Shown here: positions 44,011 through 52,134 of the stretch, piece by piece
Numbering within the stretch: position 1 is the first letter of the stretch
How the letters are laid out: each line of letters starts with the position of its first letter
Assembly: GCA_016700335.1 (NCBI GenBank)
Contig: CP065014.1
Coordinates: 1,339,001-1,403,000 of the forward strand
Length of the DNA stretch: 64,000 nucleotides
Direction of reading: 5' to 3'
Source: Chlorobiota bacterium
GTDB lineage: Bacteria; Bacteroidota; Ignavibacteria; OLB7
Notes under the pieces: generated by a model
What the model saw: only the letters and a program-made list of their open reading frames with translations
Databases searched by the model: none
Told to the model about the DNA's origin: nothing
Program-made: the position numbers and the translations under genes

Positions 44011-44910
44011 ATGAAATTTTTAAATTTATTTATTGTTGTTTTCTTTTTGTTAACCATTTCAGGTTATTCTCAAGTTAAATCTATCTCAATAAAAGCAGGT
44101 GATAAATTCCAATTCAATACAACTACAGAAGTAGATATTGCTGTCAATATGCAAGGTCAAGAATCTAAAACAAATTCTTTTTCAAATGCACTAACCGATT
44201 TAACTTGTATTAAGAATGATTCAAAAGAAATCAAATGGAAAATACAAGATTTATCTAATAGAATTAAAATAATAGGTCAAACTGGATTTCCAAGAAGTAT
44301 GGATACTACTTTAGTAGGTAACATAAATGAATTTACAACAACTACAAATGGAAAAATTTTAAAAGGAATAAAAAAGTATCAAATATCTGAAACAGATAAT
44401 ACTAATCTTTTCAATGTTTCAATGAAACAGAATTTATTGGTTTTTTCTCCTTTGTTATTGGTAGATAAATCAATTGGTGATTCTTGGATAGACACGAAAA
44501 CTGATACTCTATTATTAACAATTATGAGAACAACTGTTATAACTTCAACCAGTATTAAAAAAACATTTAAATCAGTTATAGATACATTAGGCAACAAAGT
44601 AGCAATAATTAATTTCCAAACCATTAAATCATCTGTAAATTCAAACTCAGATGAGGTAACTAGTTCTGATATGAGTTTTGAGGGAACAATAAATACAAAT
44701 GGTGATTTTTATTATTCACTAAATGATGGGCTTTTAGTTTTTAGTAAATCTGAAACAGATTCTGATTTAAATTTAACTATGAAAACAGCTAATAACTTAG
44801 TTTTTCCAATTAAGCAAAAAGCAATTTCTACTTATATTAGAACTCTATCCCCAAAAATAATAGTGACCAAAAAAAATACAAAAAATTTAAATAAATCAAA
44901 AAAAAATTAA
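44011..44910 (+). CDS. Hypothetical secreted protein
   Basis: A 299-residue protein with a signal peptide (MKFLNLFIVVFFLLTISGYS). The frame extends 11 codons upstream into the previous gene, but the ATG at 44011 puts the hydrophobic core at the correct place. The mature part is beta-rich: SISIKAGDKFQFNTTTEVDIAV, then a run of 'TTLVGNINEFTTTTNGKIL' and 'FEGTINTNGDFYYSLNDGLLVFS' strands, ending in a Lys/Asn-rich tail. This resembles the large set of Bacteroidota exported proteins with an eight-bladed lipocalin/LolA-like appearance, but I cannot assign a family. It lies 4 nt after the polyprenol-sugar synthase stop and 4 nt before the aminopeptidase gene, so it belongs to one operon. Confidence 0.75.
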   Translation: MKFLNLFIVVFFLLTISGYSQVKSISIKAGDKFQFNTTTEVDIAVNMQGQESKTNSFSNALTDLTCIKNDSKEIKWKIQDLSNRIKIIGQTGFPRSMDTTLVGNINEFTTTTNGKILKGIKKYQISETDNTNLFNVSMKQNLLVFSPLLLVDKSIGDSWIDTKTDTLLLTIMRTTVITSTSIKKTFKSVIDTLGNKVAIINFQTIKSSVNSNSDEVTSSDMSFEGTINTNGDFYYSLNDGLLVFSKSETDSDLNLTMKTANNLVFPIKQKAISTYIRTLSPKIIVTKKNTKNLNKSKKN

Positions 44911-44914
44911 GTGA

Positions 44915-46417
44915 ATGAATTTAGTTTGTATATACTTTATTCATCAAAATAAATTAAAAAAAGATCACTTATTGTTTAAGTCAATTCATAATATAAATTA
45001 TAAATTTTTTAGTAAATTATTATTTTTATCTTGGCTATGTTTTGCTCCTACATTAGCATTGCATCCTCAAGAAGCAGGTAGATATGATCATTATGTAATA
45101 AATGATACTGATTTGATAAAGCCATCTGAATATGCTTTAAGAAGACAAAAAGCTCTTGATTATTTAGATTCTGGGATGGCTCTTTTTTTAGAAAGCTCAA
45201 AAGAAAAAGTTAGATCTAATGATGTCAATTTTGATTTCAAACAGAACAACAATTTATATTACTTGACTGGAATAAATGAAATTGGAGTTTCATTTATTTT
45301 GTTTAAAAATGCGTTTCATCTAAAGAATGGTGATTCAACCTATGAAATTCTATTTGTAAAAGATAGAGATAAATATAGTGATTTATGGATTAACAAAAGA
45401 ATGGGTGTAGATGTTGCAAAAAAAATATCAAAAATTAAAGTTGTTTTAGAAGATATTGAATTGCAAAGTGTTTTAGATTCTATTTTACCCAAAACCAAAA
45501 CTTTACTATATTCAGATTGGGGCTATAATATTTTAATGGATGTTATTTCGAGAAATCAATCTAATTGGGTTAAAGATAATTTAATCAAAATTAAAACTAA
45601 ATATCCAAATCTTTCAATAATTAATAACAATCAATTATTTTCTGTTCTAAGAGTAATTAAATCTGAATCAGAAATAAAGTTAATGCAAAAAGCTATTGAT
45701 ATTAGTGTTGAAGCACATTTAGAAACTATTAAAAATGCAAAACTTGGAATGTATGAATATGAACTTGAAGCAATTATGGAATCAGTTTTTCATAAAAGGG
45801 GTTCTGAATCTCCTGCTTATCCAAGTATAATAGGGAGTGGAGAAAATGGTTGTATTTTACATTATACCTCAAGTAGAAGAAAAATTTTAAACCAAGATTT
45901 AATTGTAATGGATTGTGGTGCAGAGTATCATGGATATTGTGCAGATATTACTAGAACAATTCCTATAAACGGTAGATTTTCAAATGAACAAAAGTTGATA
46001 TATGATTTAGTTTATAAGGCACAAGATTCAGCCATTAAATTATGTCGAAAAGGAAATCAGTTTAAATCACCACATTTTTTAGCTGTTGAGATAATTAGTA
46101 AAGGTTTAAAAAGTTTGGGAATAATAAATAATGAATCTGAGTATGGTCAGTATTTTATGCATGGAACTTCTCATTATTTAGGTTTAGATGTGCATGACGT
46201 TGGAAGTACTAAAATTTTATTAGATGAAGGAATGATTATAACTGTTGAACCAGGTATCTATATTGCAAATGATAGTCCTTGCGATAAAAAATGGTGGAAC
46301 ATTAGTGTTAGAATTGAAGATGACATATTAATAACAAAGGATAATCCAATAATTATGTCAGAAAAACTACCAAGAATATCAACTGAAATTGAAAAAATAA
46401 TGAAAAAAAATCTTTAA
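44915..46417 (+). CDS. pepP: Xaa-Pro aminopeptidase, M24B family
   Basis: A 500-residue metallopeptidase. Residues about 70-200 form the aminopeptidase P N-terminal domain (RRQKALDYLDSGMALFLESS ... FKQNNNLYYLTGINE). The catalytic pita-bread domain (about 250-490) has all five metal ligands: Asp in IVMDCGAEYHGYCADITRTIP (two), His in HGTSHYLGLDVHDVG, Glu in TVEPGIYIA and Glu in RIEDDILIT. An N-terminal stretch of about 50 residues contains a hydrophobic segment (KFFSKLLFLSWLCFAPTLAL), suggesting a signal peptide preceded by extra residues, so the protein may be exported. Possible later starts exist but none is clearly better. It cleaves N-terminal residues before proline. Confidence 0.9.
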   Translation: MNLVCIYFIHQNKLKKDHLLFKSIHNINYKFFSKLLFLSWLCFAPTLALHPQEAGRYDHYVINDTDLIKPSEYALRRQKALDYLDSGMALFLESSKEKVRSNDVNFDFKQNNNLYYLTGINEIGVSFILFKNAFHLKNGDSTYEILFVKDRDKYSDLWINKRMGVDVAKKISKIKVVLEDIELQSVLDSILPKTKTLLYSDWGYNILMDVISRNQSNWVKDNLIKIKTKYPNLSIINNNQLFSVLRVIKSESEIKLMQKAIDISVEAHLETIKNAKLGMYEYELEAIMESVFHKRGSESPAYPSIIGSGENGCILHYTSSRRKILNQDLIVMDCGAEYHGYCADITRTIPINGRFSNEQKLIYDLVYKAQDSAIKLCRKGNQFKSPHFLAVEIISKGLKSLGIINNESEYGQYFMHGTSHYLGLDVHDVGSTKILLDEGMIITVEPGIYIANDSPCDKKWWNISVRIEDDILITKDNPIIMSEKLPRISTEIEKIMKKNL

Positions 46418-46443
46418 CATATTATCCTTTTATATTAACTAAA

Positions 46444-46956
46444 ATGAAAAAATTAATTTCTATCTTTTTAATAGTATTGACTTTATCAGTACTTTCAATC
46501 AAAAAATCTAATGCACAGTTAAATGGAACATTTGTTGGTGCTAAAGTAGGTTTTTTATTATCTCAAAAATTTGTCTTTGGATTGTTTGGTGATTTTGCAT
46601 TAACACCAAATTTTGGAATCGAACCAGGAATTGATGCAACAGCATACTCAGATAATAAAGACAGAACTATTATTAGACTTTCAATGGAAGCAAATGGTAG
46701 ATATTCTTTTCCATTTCAAGGAAAAACATTTGAAGGATTTGCAATAGCTGGTCCTGCTTATGTAATTGATAGAACAACAGGTGAAACTTATGGTGCTTCT
46801 TCAGACAAACAATTTTTTAGAATTAATTTAGGTGGTGGAATTACATTTAATAATAGATCAGAAGGGCAGATTTTAACTGGTGTAAAGGTTAATTTTGATA
46901 TAGGACAAAACGGAAGTGACGTACAAATATTTGTGGGATATAGATATTTCTTATAA
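46444..46956 (+). CDS. Small outer-membrane beta-barrel protein
   Basis: A 170-residue protein with a signal peptide (MKKLISIFLIVLTLSVLSIK ... NAQ). The mature part (about 145 residues) consists of amphipathic strands alternating small/aromatic residues (GTFVGAKVGFLLSQKFVFGLFGDFALTPNFGIEPGID) and ends VQIFVGYRYFL, with the terminal aromatic recognised by the BAM complex. The length fits an eight-stranded barrel of the OmpW/OmpX/opacity class (porin family PF13568-like). Function is unknown. It starts 26 nt after the aminopeptidase gene and probably ends that operon. Confidence 0.82.
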   Translation: MKKLISIFLIVLTLSVLSIKKSNAQLNGTFVGAKVGFLLSQKFVFGLFGDFALTPNFGIEPGIDATAYSDNKDRTIIRLSMEANGRYSFPFQGKTFEGFAIAGPAYVIDRTTGETYGASSDKQFFRINLGGGITFNNRSEGQILTGVKVNFDIGQNGSDVQIFVGYRYFL

Positions 46957-47171
46957 AATAACTTGTTTTAGTTTTAGGATTTAATTTAGCATTAAAAGAT
47001 ATTTCATAAATGAAATTTTGTTTAATGCTTTTTTATTTAGTGATTGAAAAATATTGCAAAAAAATTTGTTTATCAGATAATTATTTCTAACTTAATTAAT
47101 TGTAAATAAACGAATTTATTTGTATATTTTAGAGTAAATGTAATTGTTTAAAAATTGTAAAAACTATTTTA

Positions 47172-49508
47172 ATGAAAAGTATATTAAAGTTTATATTCTT
47201 AATTTTAATTATTGCAAATGTTAGTAATTATGCATTATCACAAGGTACTTTAAAAATTACTTCACCTGTAACTAAAGACTTATGGGCTAGTACTGAAATT
47301 ATTAAATGGACATTTTCAAACGTTAATTTAGTAAAGTTAGAATACACAATTGATGGTGGAAAGAAATGGATATTAATTTCAGATACTAATAAAGCTTCTG
47401 CTAGACAAGTAAATTGGAATTGTCCAAATTTAACATCTGCAAATTGTTTAATAAAAATTTCCGATAAAGATAATCCACTGATAGAATCAACTTCAGGTAC
47501 ATTTAAAATAATACCAACTCCAACTCCAAAAGATTACACAATTCCTATAAAAGTAACTTTAATTGAAACCCCACCTTCTATTAAGTTTCAATGGGATTTA
47601 GATACAAATATGGATCAATATACTATTGAAAGAAAAAGAAAAGAAGATATTGATTGGGTTGACCAAATTGCTGATCTTCCTTATAATGCTACATCTTTTA
47701 TAGATACGAAAGTTATTATTGGTGAATCTTATGAATACAGAATTATTAAAACTAATAGAATTTATTCAGCATATCAATATATGTTTTGTGGAATAAAATC
47801 ATCAATAAATGAGTTTAATGGTACATTGCTTTTGTTAGTGGAAGAAAGCTTAAAAGATTCCTTAAATGTAGAAATTAAAAATTTGAAAACAGATTTGATT
47901 GGTGATGGGTGGAATGTTATCACAAAGTATATTTCTTCAAAAGAAAAAGTTCCTGATGTTAAGAAAATTGTTAAAACTGAGTATAATACAAATAAAGTTA
48001 AATCTATATTTATACTCGGACATGTTCCAGTACCTTACTCTGGTAATATTGCACCAGATGGTCATCCAGACCACGTTGGAGCTTGGCCCGCAGATGTTTT
48101 TTACGCTGATATTGATGATGAATTATGGTCTGATACAGAAATAAATAATTCAAAAGCTTCGAGAACTTCAAATAAAAATATTCCAAATGATGGTAAATAT
48201 GATCAAGGTGAGTTACCAAGCAGAACTGAAATGCAAATAGGTCGAGTTGATTTGGTAAATATGTCACAGTTTAAGCTCAATGAAATTGGTTTGTTGAAAA
48301 TGTATTTGGAGAAAAATCATAAGTTTAAACTTGGTATTAATAGACCAATTAAAAGAGGCTTGATTGATGATAATTTTGGAATGTATGGTTCTGTTAATGG
48401 TGGATTTGCTACAACTTCTTGGGGAGGCTTTTATTCTAATTTAGGTGTTGAAAATACATTTGCTGATAAGTATATTGGAAAATTAAGTAAAGAATCATAC
48501 CTATTTTCTTATGGTTGTGGAGGAGGTACATATACTAGTTGTGGAGGTGTTGGAACAACTTCAGATTTTGTTAACAATGAAATTAATTCTGTATTTACAT
48601 TTCTTTTTGGTAGTTATTTTGGAGATTGGGATGTAGATAATAGTTTCTTACGAGCCCCATTAGCTGCTAATGGTATGGCTTTAACTTCAGCTTGGTCAGG
48701 AAGACCTTTTTGGCATATTCATCATATGGCATTAGGCGAATCTATAGGTTATTCAGCGTTTGTTTCTCAAAATAACCAGATAGATAATATAGATATTTAC
48801 AATCCAGGATTTGCAGCTCCAGGGGTTCATGTTGCATTAATGGGAGACCCAACACTTAGATCTTCATATGTATTGCCAGTAAAAAATTTAATCTTAAATT
48901 CAAATGATAACTCAAATGAACTTAAATGGGATCAATCTTCAGATAATGTTATAGGCTATAATGTCTACTCATCAAAAAGTATAAATGATAAATTTAGAAA
49001 GATCAATAAAGAAATTATAAAATCTGAAAGCTTCATAGATTCAAATTTTTACAATGGTAAAAATGTTTATATGATTAGGGCTGTAAAATTAGAAAAAACT
49101 CCAAGTGGAAGTTATTATAATATGAGTATTGGATTGATTGATTCTATTATCGGAATAACTCCTCAGTTAACAAATAGTCCAAATTTAATTTTTCCTAAAA
49201 AAGATACAATTAATAGTGCAACAAACGGGTATGTGAAATTCGGATTAATTAATCGAGCAGAAAGTTATAATATCCAAATTTCAATAAATAATAATTTTCA
49301 AGATCCATTAATTAATTCTAATCAGATTGATTCAGTTTATTTGTATAAGAATTTAAAATCTCAAACTAAATATTATTGGAGAGTTCAAGGTGTAAATAGT
49401 TCAAGTACTAGCCCCTGGTCTGAAGTTTGGACATTTACGACTGGATCAATCTCTGATGTGGTTATAAGTAACAGATCTAAACTACCAAAACAGTTAAAAT
49501 TGAAATAA
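47172..49508 (+). CDS. Secreted C25-peptidase-like (caspase-fold) multidomain protein
   Basis: A 778-residue protein with a signal peptide (MKSILKFIFLILIIANVSNY ... ALSQ). Residues 30-120 are an Ig-like module and 125-205 an FnIII-like module. Residues about 215-560 resemble the caspase-like C25 (gingipain) fold: FILGHVPVPYSG and GHPDHVGAWPADVFYADID supply His candidates, GRVDL matches the family turn, and YLFSYGCGGGTYTSCGG supplies a Cys candidate. APGVHVALMGDPTLRSSY is the strand that closes this fold in gingipain relatives. Two further FnIII-like repeats follow (about 570-760). The C-terminus SRSKLPKQLKLK looks like the first residues of a T9SS sorting domain, but no domain follows. Peptidase activity is inference. 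Confidence 0.75.
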   Translation: MKSILKFIFLILIIANVSNYALSQGTLKITSPVTKDLWASTEIIKWTFSNVNLVKLEYTIDGGKKWILISDTNKASARQVNWNCPNLTSANCLIKISDKDNPLIESTSGTFKIIPTPTPKDYTIPIKVTLIETPPSIKFQWDLDTNMDQYTIERKRKEDIDWVDQIADLPYNATSFIDTKVIIGESYEYRIIKTNRIYSAYQYMFCGIKSSINEFNGTLLLLVEESLKDSLNVEIKNLKTDLIGDGWNVITKYISSKEKVPDVKKIVKTEYNTNKVKSIFILGHVPVPYSGNIAPDGHPDHVGAWPADVFYADIDDELWSDTEINNSKASRTSNKNIPNDGKYDQGELPSRTEMQIGRVDLVNMSQFKLNEIGLLKMYLEKNHKFKLGINRPIKRGLIDDNFGMYGSVNGGFATTSWGGFYSNLGVENTFADKYIGKLSKESYLFSYGCGGGTYTSCGGVGTTSDFVNNEINSVFTFLFGSYFGDWDVDNSFLRAPLAANGMALTSAWSGRPFWHIHHMALGESIGYSAFVSQNNQIDNIDIYNPGFAAPGVHVALMGDPTLRSSYVLPVKNLILNSNDNSNELKWDQSSDNVIGYNVYSSKSINDKFRKINKEIIKSESFIDSNFYNGKNVYMIRAVKLEKTPSGSYYNMSIGLIDSIIGITPQLTNSPNLIFPKKDTINSATNGYVKFGLINRAESYNIQISINNNFQDPLINSNQIDSVYLYKNLKSQTKYYWRVQGVNSSSTSPWSEVWTFTTGSISDVVISNRSKLPKQLKLK

Positions 49509-49536
49509 TCTAGAATTAAAAATTAAGTTTTAGAAT

Positions 49537-51372
49537 ATGTTATTTATGAAGTATCTAGTAATTCTATTTGGATGTTTATTAATGTTTAGTGTTTGTAAAT
49601 CTCAAACAGATTTTAGATCAAAAATAAAAGTTGACACAAATAAAATAAAATCAAATGATTCAAATGATATTGAAACTGATGATACTTTAGATTCCGATGA
49701 TTTAGTATATAATGATACAACTAGTTCAATAAAAACTGATTCAGTCAATAAAAAAACTAGTTTAATTACTTATATAAAAACTAATGAAACTTCAAATACT
49801 GAAATAGTTGATTCAAAATTATTTGATTATTCAGATGAATTTAAAATAATGAATTCTGTAGTTTGTGGCGATTATAGTCCATACAATAATTTGTTATCAA
49901 ATTATTTATTCACTCCAAATTCAGGAAACCAAGCAGGGTTATATAAGGATTTAATTTATCAAGGGATTAAATTAAAAGGTTCAGATTATAATTTAAATAA
50001 TTTGAATTTTAATGATGAGTTTAACATTGATTTTCTTCCTCTCTTATTTATAAATAACATTGAGTTTGAATATGGAATCAACTCAATTATAAATTCAAAC
50101 AATTCTGTACCAATTTCAATTCTACTTAACAGTAAGAATGATAATGTTATAGGTAGTTATACTAATCTAATGTTCTGTAATAATTACAACTCTTCAACAA
50201 TATTTGATGGGAATTATAAAAGATCATTTGATAATAAAATTAATACTTCTGTTGGATTTCGACAAATTAAAGGTAATGGAGACTTTAATAACCAAAAGAA
50301 AATTATAACCACTCTTGGAGCTCAATTATATTTCCCTTTGTCAACAAAATTCAATATAAATATTGATAACATTTATTCCAGTAATTCTATCGGAGAAAGT
50401 ATGGGAATCATTAATGACTCCATGTCAATATTAAATCCAAAGGATGTTGTTAATGATACACTTACTAAAGTTAATGTTTATAATTTATTAGGTATATGTG
50501 GAGATTACATTATAAATGAAAAAGAAAATATAGATATAATCTTAACTTTAAATTACCAATCAGATTATTTTACATCACTCAATAATACTATATCTTTAAC
50601 TCCTAGAAATTCTACAAAGTTTACCACTGATAAAACAATAACTCTAAATTATTCAAAAGAATTTATTAATAGTGATTTAGATATTACATTGAATTTAGGT
50701 AATACTTCAAAAAAAACTTATTACCAAATTGGAACTTTATATAATTTTTACACTGATTATTCAAAAATAACATTAGGTACAAAATTTTATTATGAAGGAG
50801 GTGTTAATTCAATTTATGGTTTAGATTATGTTTATTATATAAATGAAAATTTTCATTTATATTCATCTTTTTGTAAGAATTTAATTTTAAAAGATAAAGT
50901 TAAAATTGATCAGTTTGTAGATTCTTATTTTCAATTAGGTGCAAGGCTTTTAGATGAGAATTGTTTAAACACAAGTATTTTTTATATGAAAGAAAAGAAT
51001 TTAAAAAAGATTTCTGAAAAAAGTGGTGTCAGTTTGAGTTTTAAATTCCCTTTTTTTAACTTTACAATATATTCATCTAATAATTATTATTTTAAAAATA
51101 TAGATTTAATATATTCTTTCTATTCTAATAATCAAGTTGAATATTTATTAGGACTATTTAACAAAAATTTAGAAGTCAACTTTAAAATTGGATGTGAACT
51201 TACTTCATTTAATAATTATAATGTTAATACTAATCTAACTGGTAGAATTGGGAATTCATTTATAAATATTGGATTAAATAATGTTTTTAATTCATATTTT
51301 GAAACTATTATTGGCTTTCCATATAGATCAAGGAGTTTTAACTTTGGTGTTAATTGGTCATTTATTGATTAA
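49537..51372 (+). CDS. Large outer-membrane beta-barrel protein with plug-like N-terminal region
   Basis: A 611-residue exported protein; M4 (49546) is an alternative start giving signal peptide MKYLVILFGCLLMFSVCKSQ. Residues 25-100 form a Asp/Ser/Thr/Lys-rich linker. Residues about 110-200 resemble a TonB-receptor plug (YKDLIYQGIKLKGSDYNLNNL ... FLPLLFINNIEFEYG, where plugs read 'LNGIPLND..... IDVIEVIRG'). The remaining 400 residues are antiparallel barrel strands ending FNFGVNWSFID. No TonB box is recognised. It is Asn-rich throughout and may be a porin-type relative of SusC/TonB receptors. It starts 28 nt after the C25-like gene, so the two may be coexpressed. It ends at a bidirectional terminator. 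Confidence 0.72.
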   Translation: MLFMKYLVILFGCLLMFSVCKSQTDFRSKIKVDTNKIKSNDSNDIETDDTLDSDDLVYNDTTSSIKTDSVNKKTSLITYIKTNETSNTEIVDSKLFDYSDEFKIMNSVVCGDYSPYNNLLSNYLFTPNSGNQAGLYKDLIYQGIKLKGSDYNLNNLNFNDEFNIDFLPLLFINNIEFEYGINSIINSNNSVPISILLNSKNDNVIGSYTNLMFCNNYNSSTIFDGNYKRSFDNKINTSVGFRQIKGNGDFNNQKKIITTLGAQLYFPLSTKFNINIDNIYSSNSIGESMGIINDSMSILNPKDVVNDTLTKVNVYNLLGICGDYIINEKENIDIILTLNYQSDYFTSLNNTISLTPRNSTKFTTDKTITLNYSKEFINSDLDITLNLGNTSKKTYYQIGTLYNFYTDYSKITLGTKFYYEGGVNSIYGLDYVYYINENFHLYSSFCKNLILKDKVKIDQFVDSYFQLGARLLDENCLNTSIFYMKEKNLKKISEKSGVSLSFKFPFFNFTIYSSNNYYFKNIDLIYSFYSNNQVEYLLGLFNKNLEVNFKIGCELTSFNNYNVNTNLTGRIGNSFINIGLNNVFNSYFETIIGFPYRSRSFNFGVNWSFID

Positions 51373-51397
51373 AAAAAAAGCTTGTAATTTATAATAA

Positions 51398-51432
51398 AAA
51401 AACTCAAAGTATTTTTATTACTTTGAGTTTTT
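51398..51432. terminator. Bidirectional terminator between convergent genes
   Basis: A perfect 14-bp stem AAAAACTCAAAGTA / TACTTTGAGTTTTT with a 7-nt loop, A-rich before and T-rich after, so it works in both directions for the barrel gene (+) and the T9SS protein gene (-). Confidence 0.9.
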
Positions 51433-51449
51433 AAATTTAAGAAGTTTAA

Positions 51450-52133
51450 CTATTTGATTACAATAAAAGAACCACTAATTTTTTTTGTACCAATAATCAT
51501 TTCATATTGATAGCTACCATTAGATAAAGAGGATACATCTATTTCAGTTTTACCATTTTCTATATTTGTTTGTAAACTACTAACTAAATATCCATTCGAA
51601 TTATAAATAATCAAATCTGATTTTGCATTAATATTGTTAGGTAAAGTTATATTAAATTTATTTGATACAGGATTTGGAAATAATTTTTCTACAAAAATTA
51701 TCTCATTTACATTTCCAATTGAGCATAAATCAAATTGTTTAATTTCATTAGCATTTGAAAATTTGAGTTTGAAGCAAGCAACCCCTGCAAAATCATCTGC
51801 AACAATACCAACTTTAACTTCACTTTCACCCTTAGCAGGAATTACTGCTGGGGCAGATGGATTGCTTCCTGGTGGAAAACAAAGCTCACCCATGCAAATA
51901 CTCCAACTCCAGTCGGCACTTGGGAATTTTGTATCTTCCATTACTGCAGTAACTGAAATTTCTTTATCAGTTAAATTCTTTAATATTAAATGATAATCAT
52001 GAGATTTTCCAGAAGGAATAAACCTAACAGTATCTGTAAGTTTTATACTGAAAGATTGTTGAGCCTTTAAAAATTTAGTTGCAGACAATAACAAAACTAA
52101 AACTAAAATTTTTTGAATTAAATTTATTTTCAT
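51450..52133 (-). CDS. Small T9SS cargo protein
   Basis: A 227-residue protein. It has a signal peptide (MKINLIQKILVLVLLLSATK ... LKAQ), one Ig/DUF1573-like beta-sandwich (about 28-140: SGKSHDYHLILKNLTDKEISVTAVMEDTKFPSADWSWSICM), and a T9SS sorting domain (about 150-227: VEKLFPNPVSNKFNITLPNN, LIIYNSNGYLVSSL, DVSSLSNGSYQYEMIIGTKKISG, IVIK). The Ig domain contains three Cys. It is the last of three minus-strand T9SS genes. The upstream gene's stop lies only 1 nt before this ATG, so translation is coupled. A similar 'W.......G..F.PP' motif occurs in the neighbours' Ig domains, suggesting they belong together. Confidence 0.87.
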   Translation of the reverse strand: MKINLIQKILVLVLLLSATKFLKAQQSFSIKLTDTVRFIPSGKSHDYHLILKNLTDKEISVTAVMEDTKFPSADWSWSICMGELCFPPGSNPSAPAVIPAKGESEVKVGIVADDFAGVACFKLKFSNANEIKQFDLCSIGNVNEIIFVEKLFPNPVSNKFNITLPNNINAKSDLIIYNSNGYLVSSLQTNIENGKTEIDVSSLSNGSYQYEMIIGTKKISGSFIVIK

Positions 52134-52134
52134 A

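Noticed and set aside
41699..46434. Shared 14-mer ATTATCCTTTTATA at 41699 and 46421 in two intergenic regions
   Set aside because: Low-complexity AT-rich sequence, differing distance to the next start codon and no third copy noticed; chance is sufficient.
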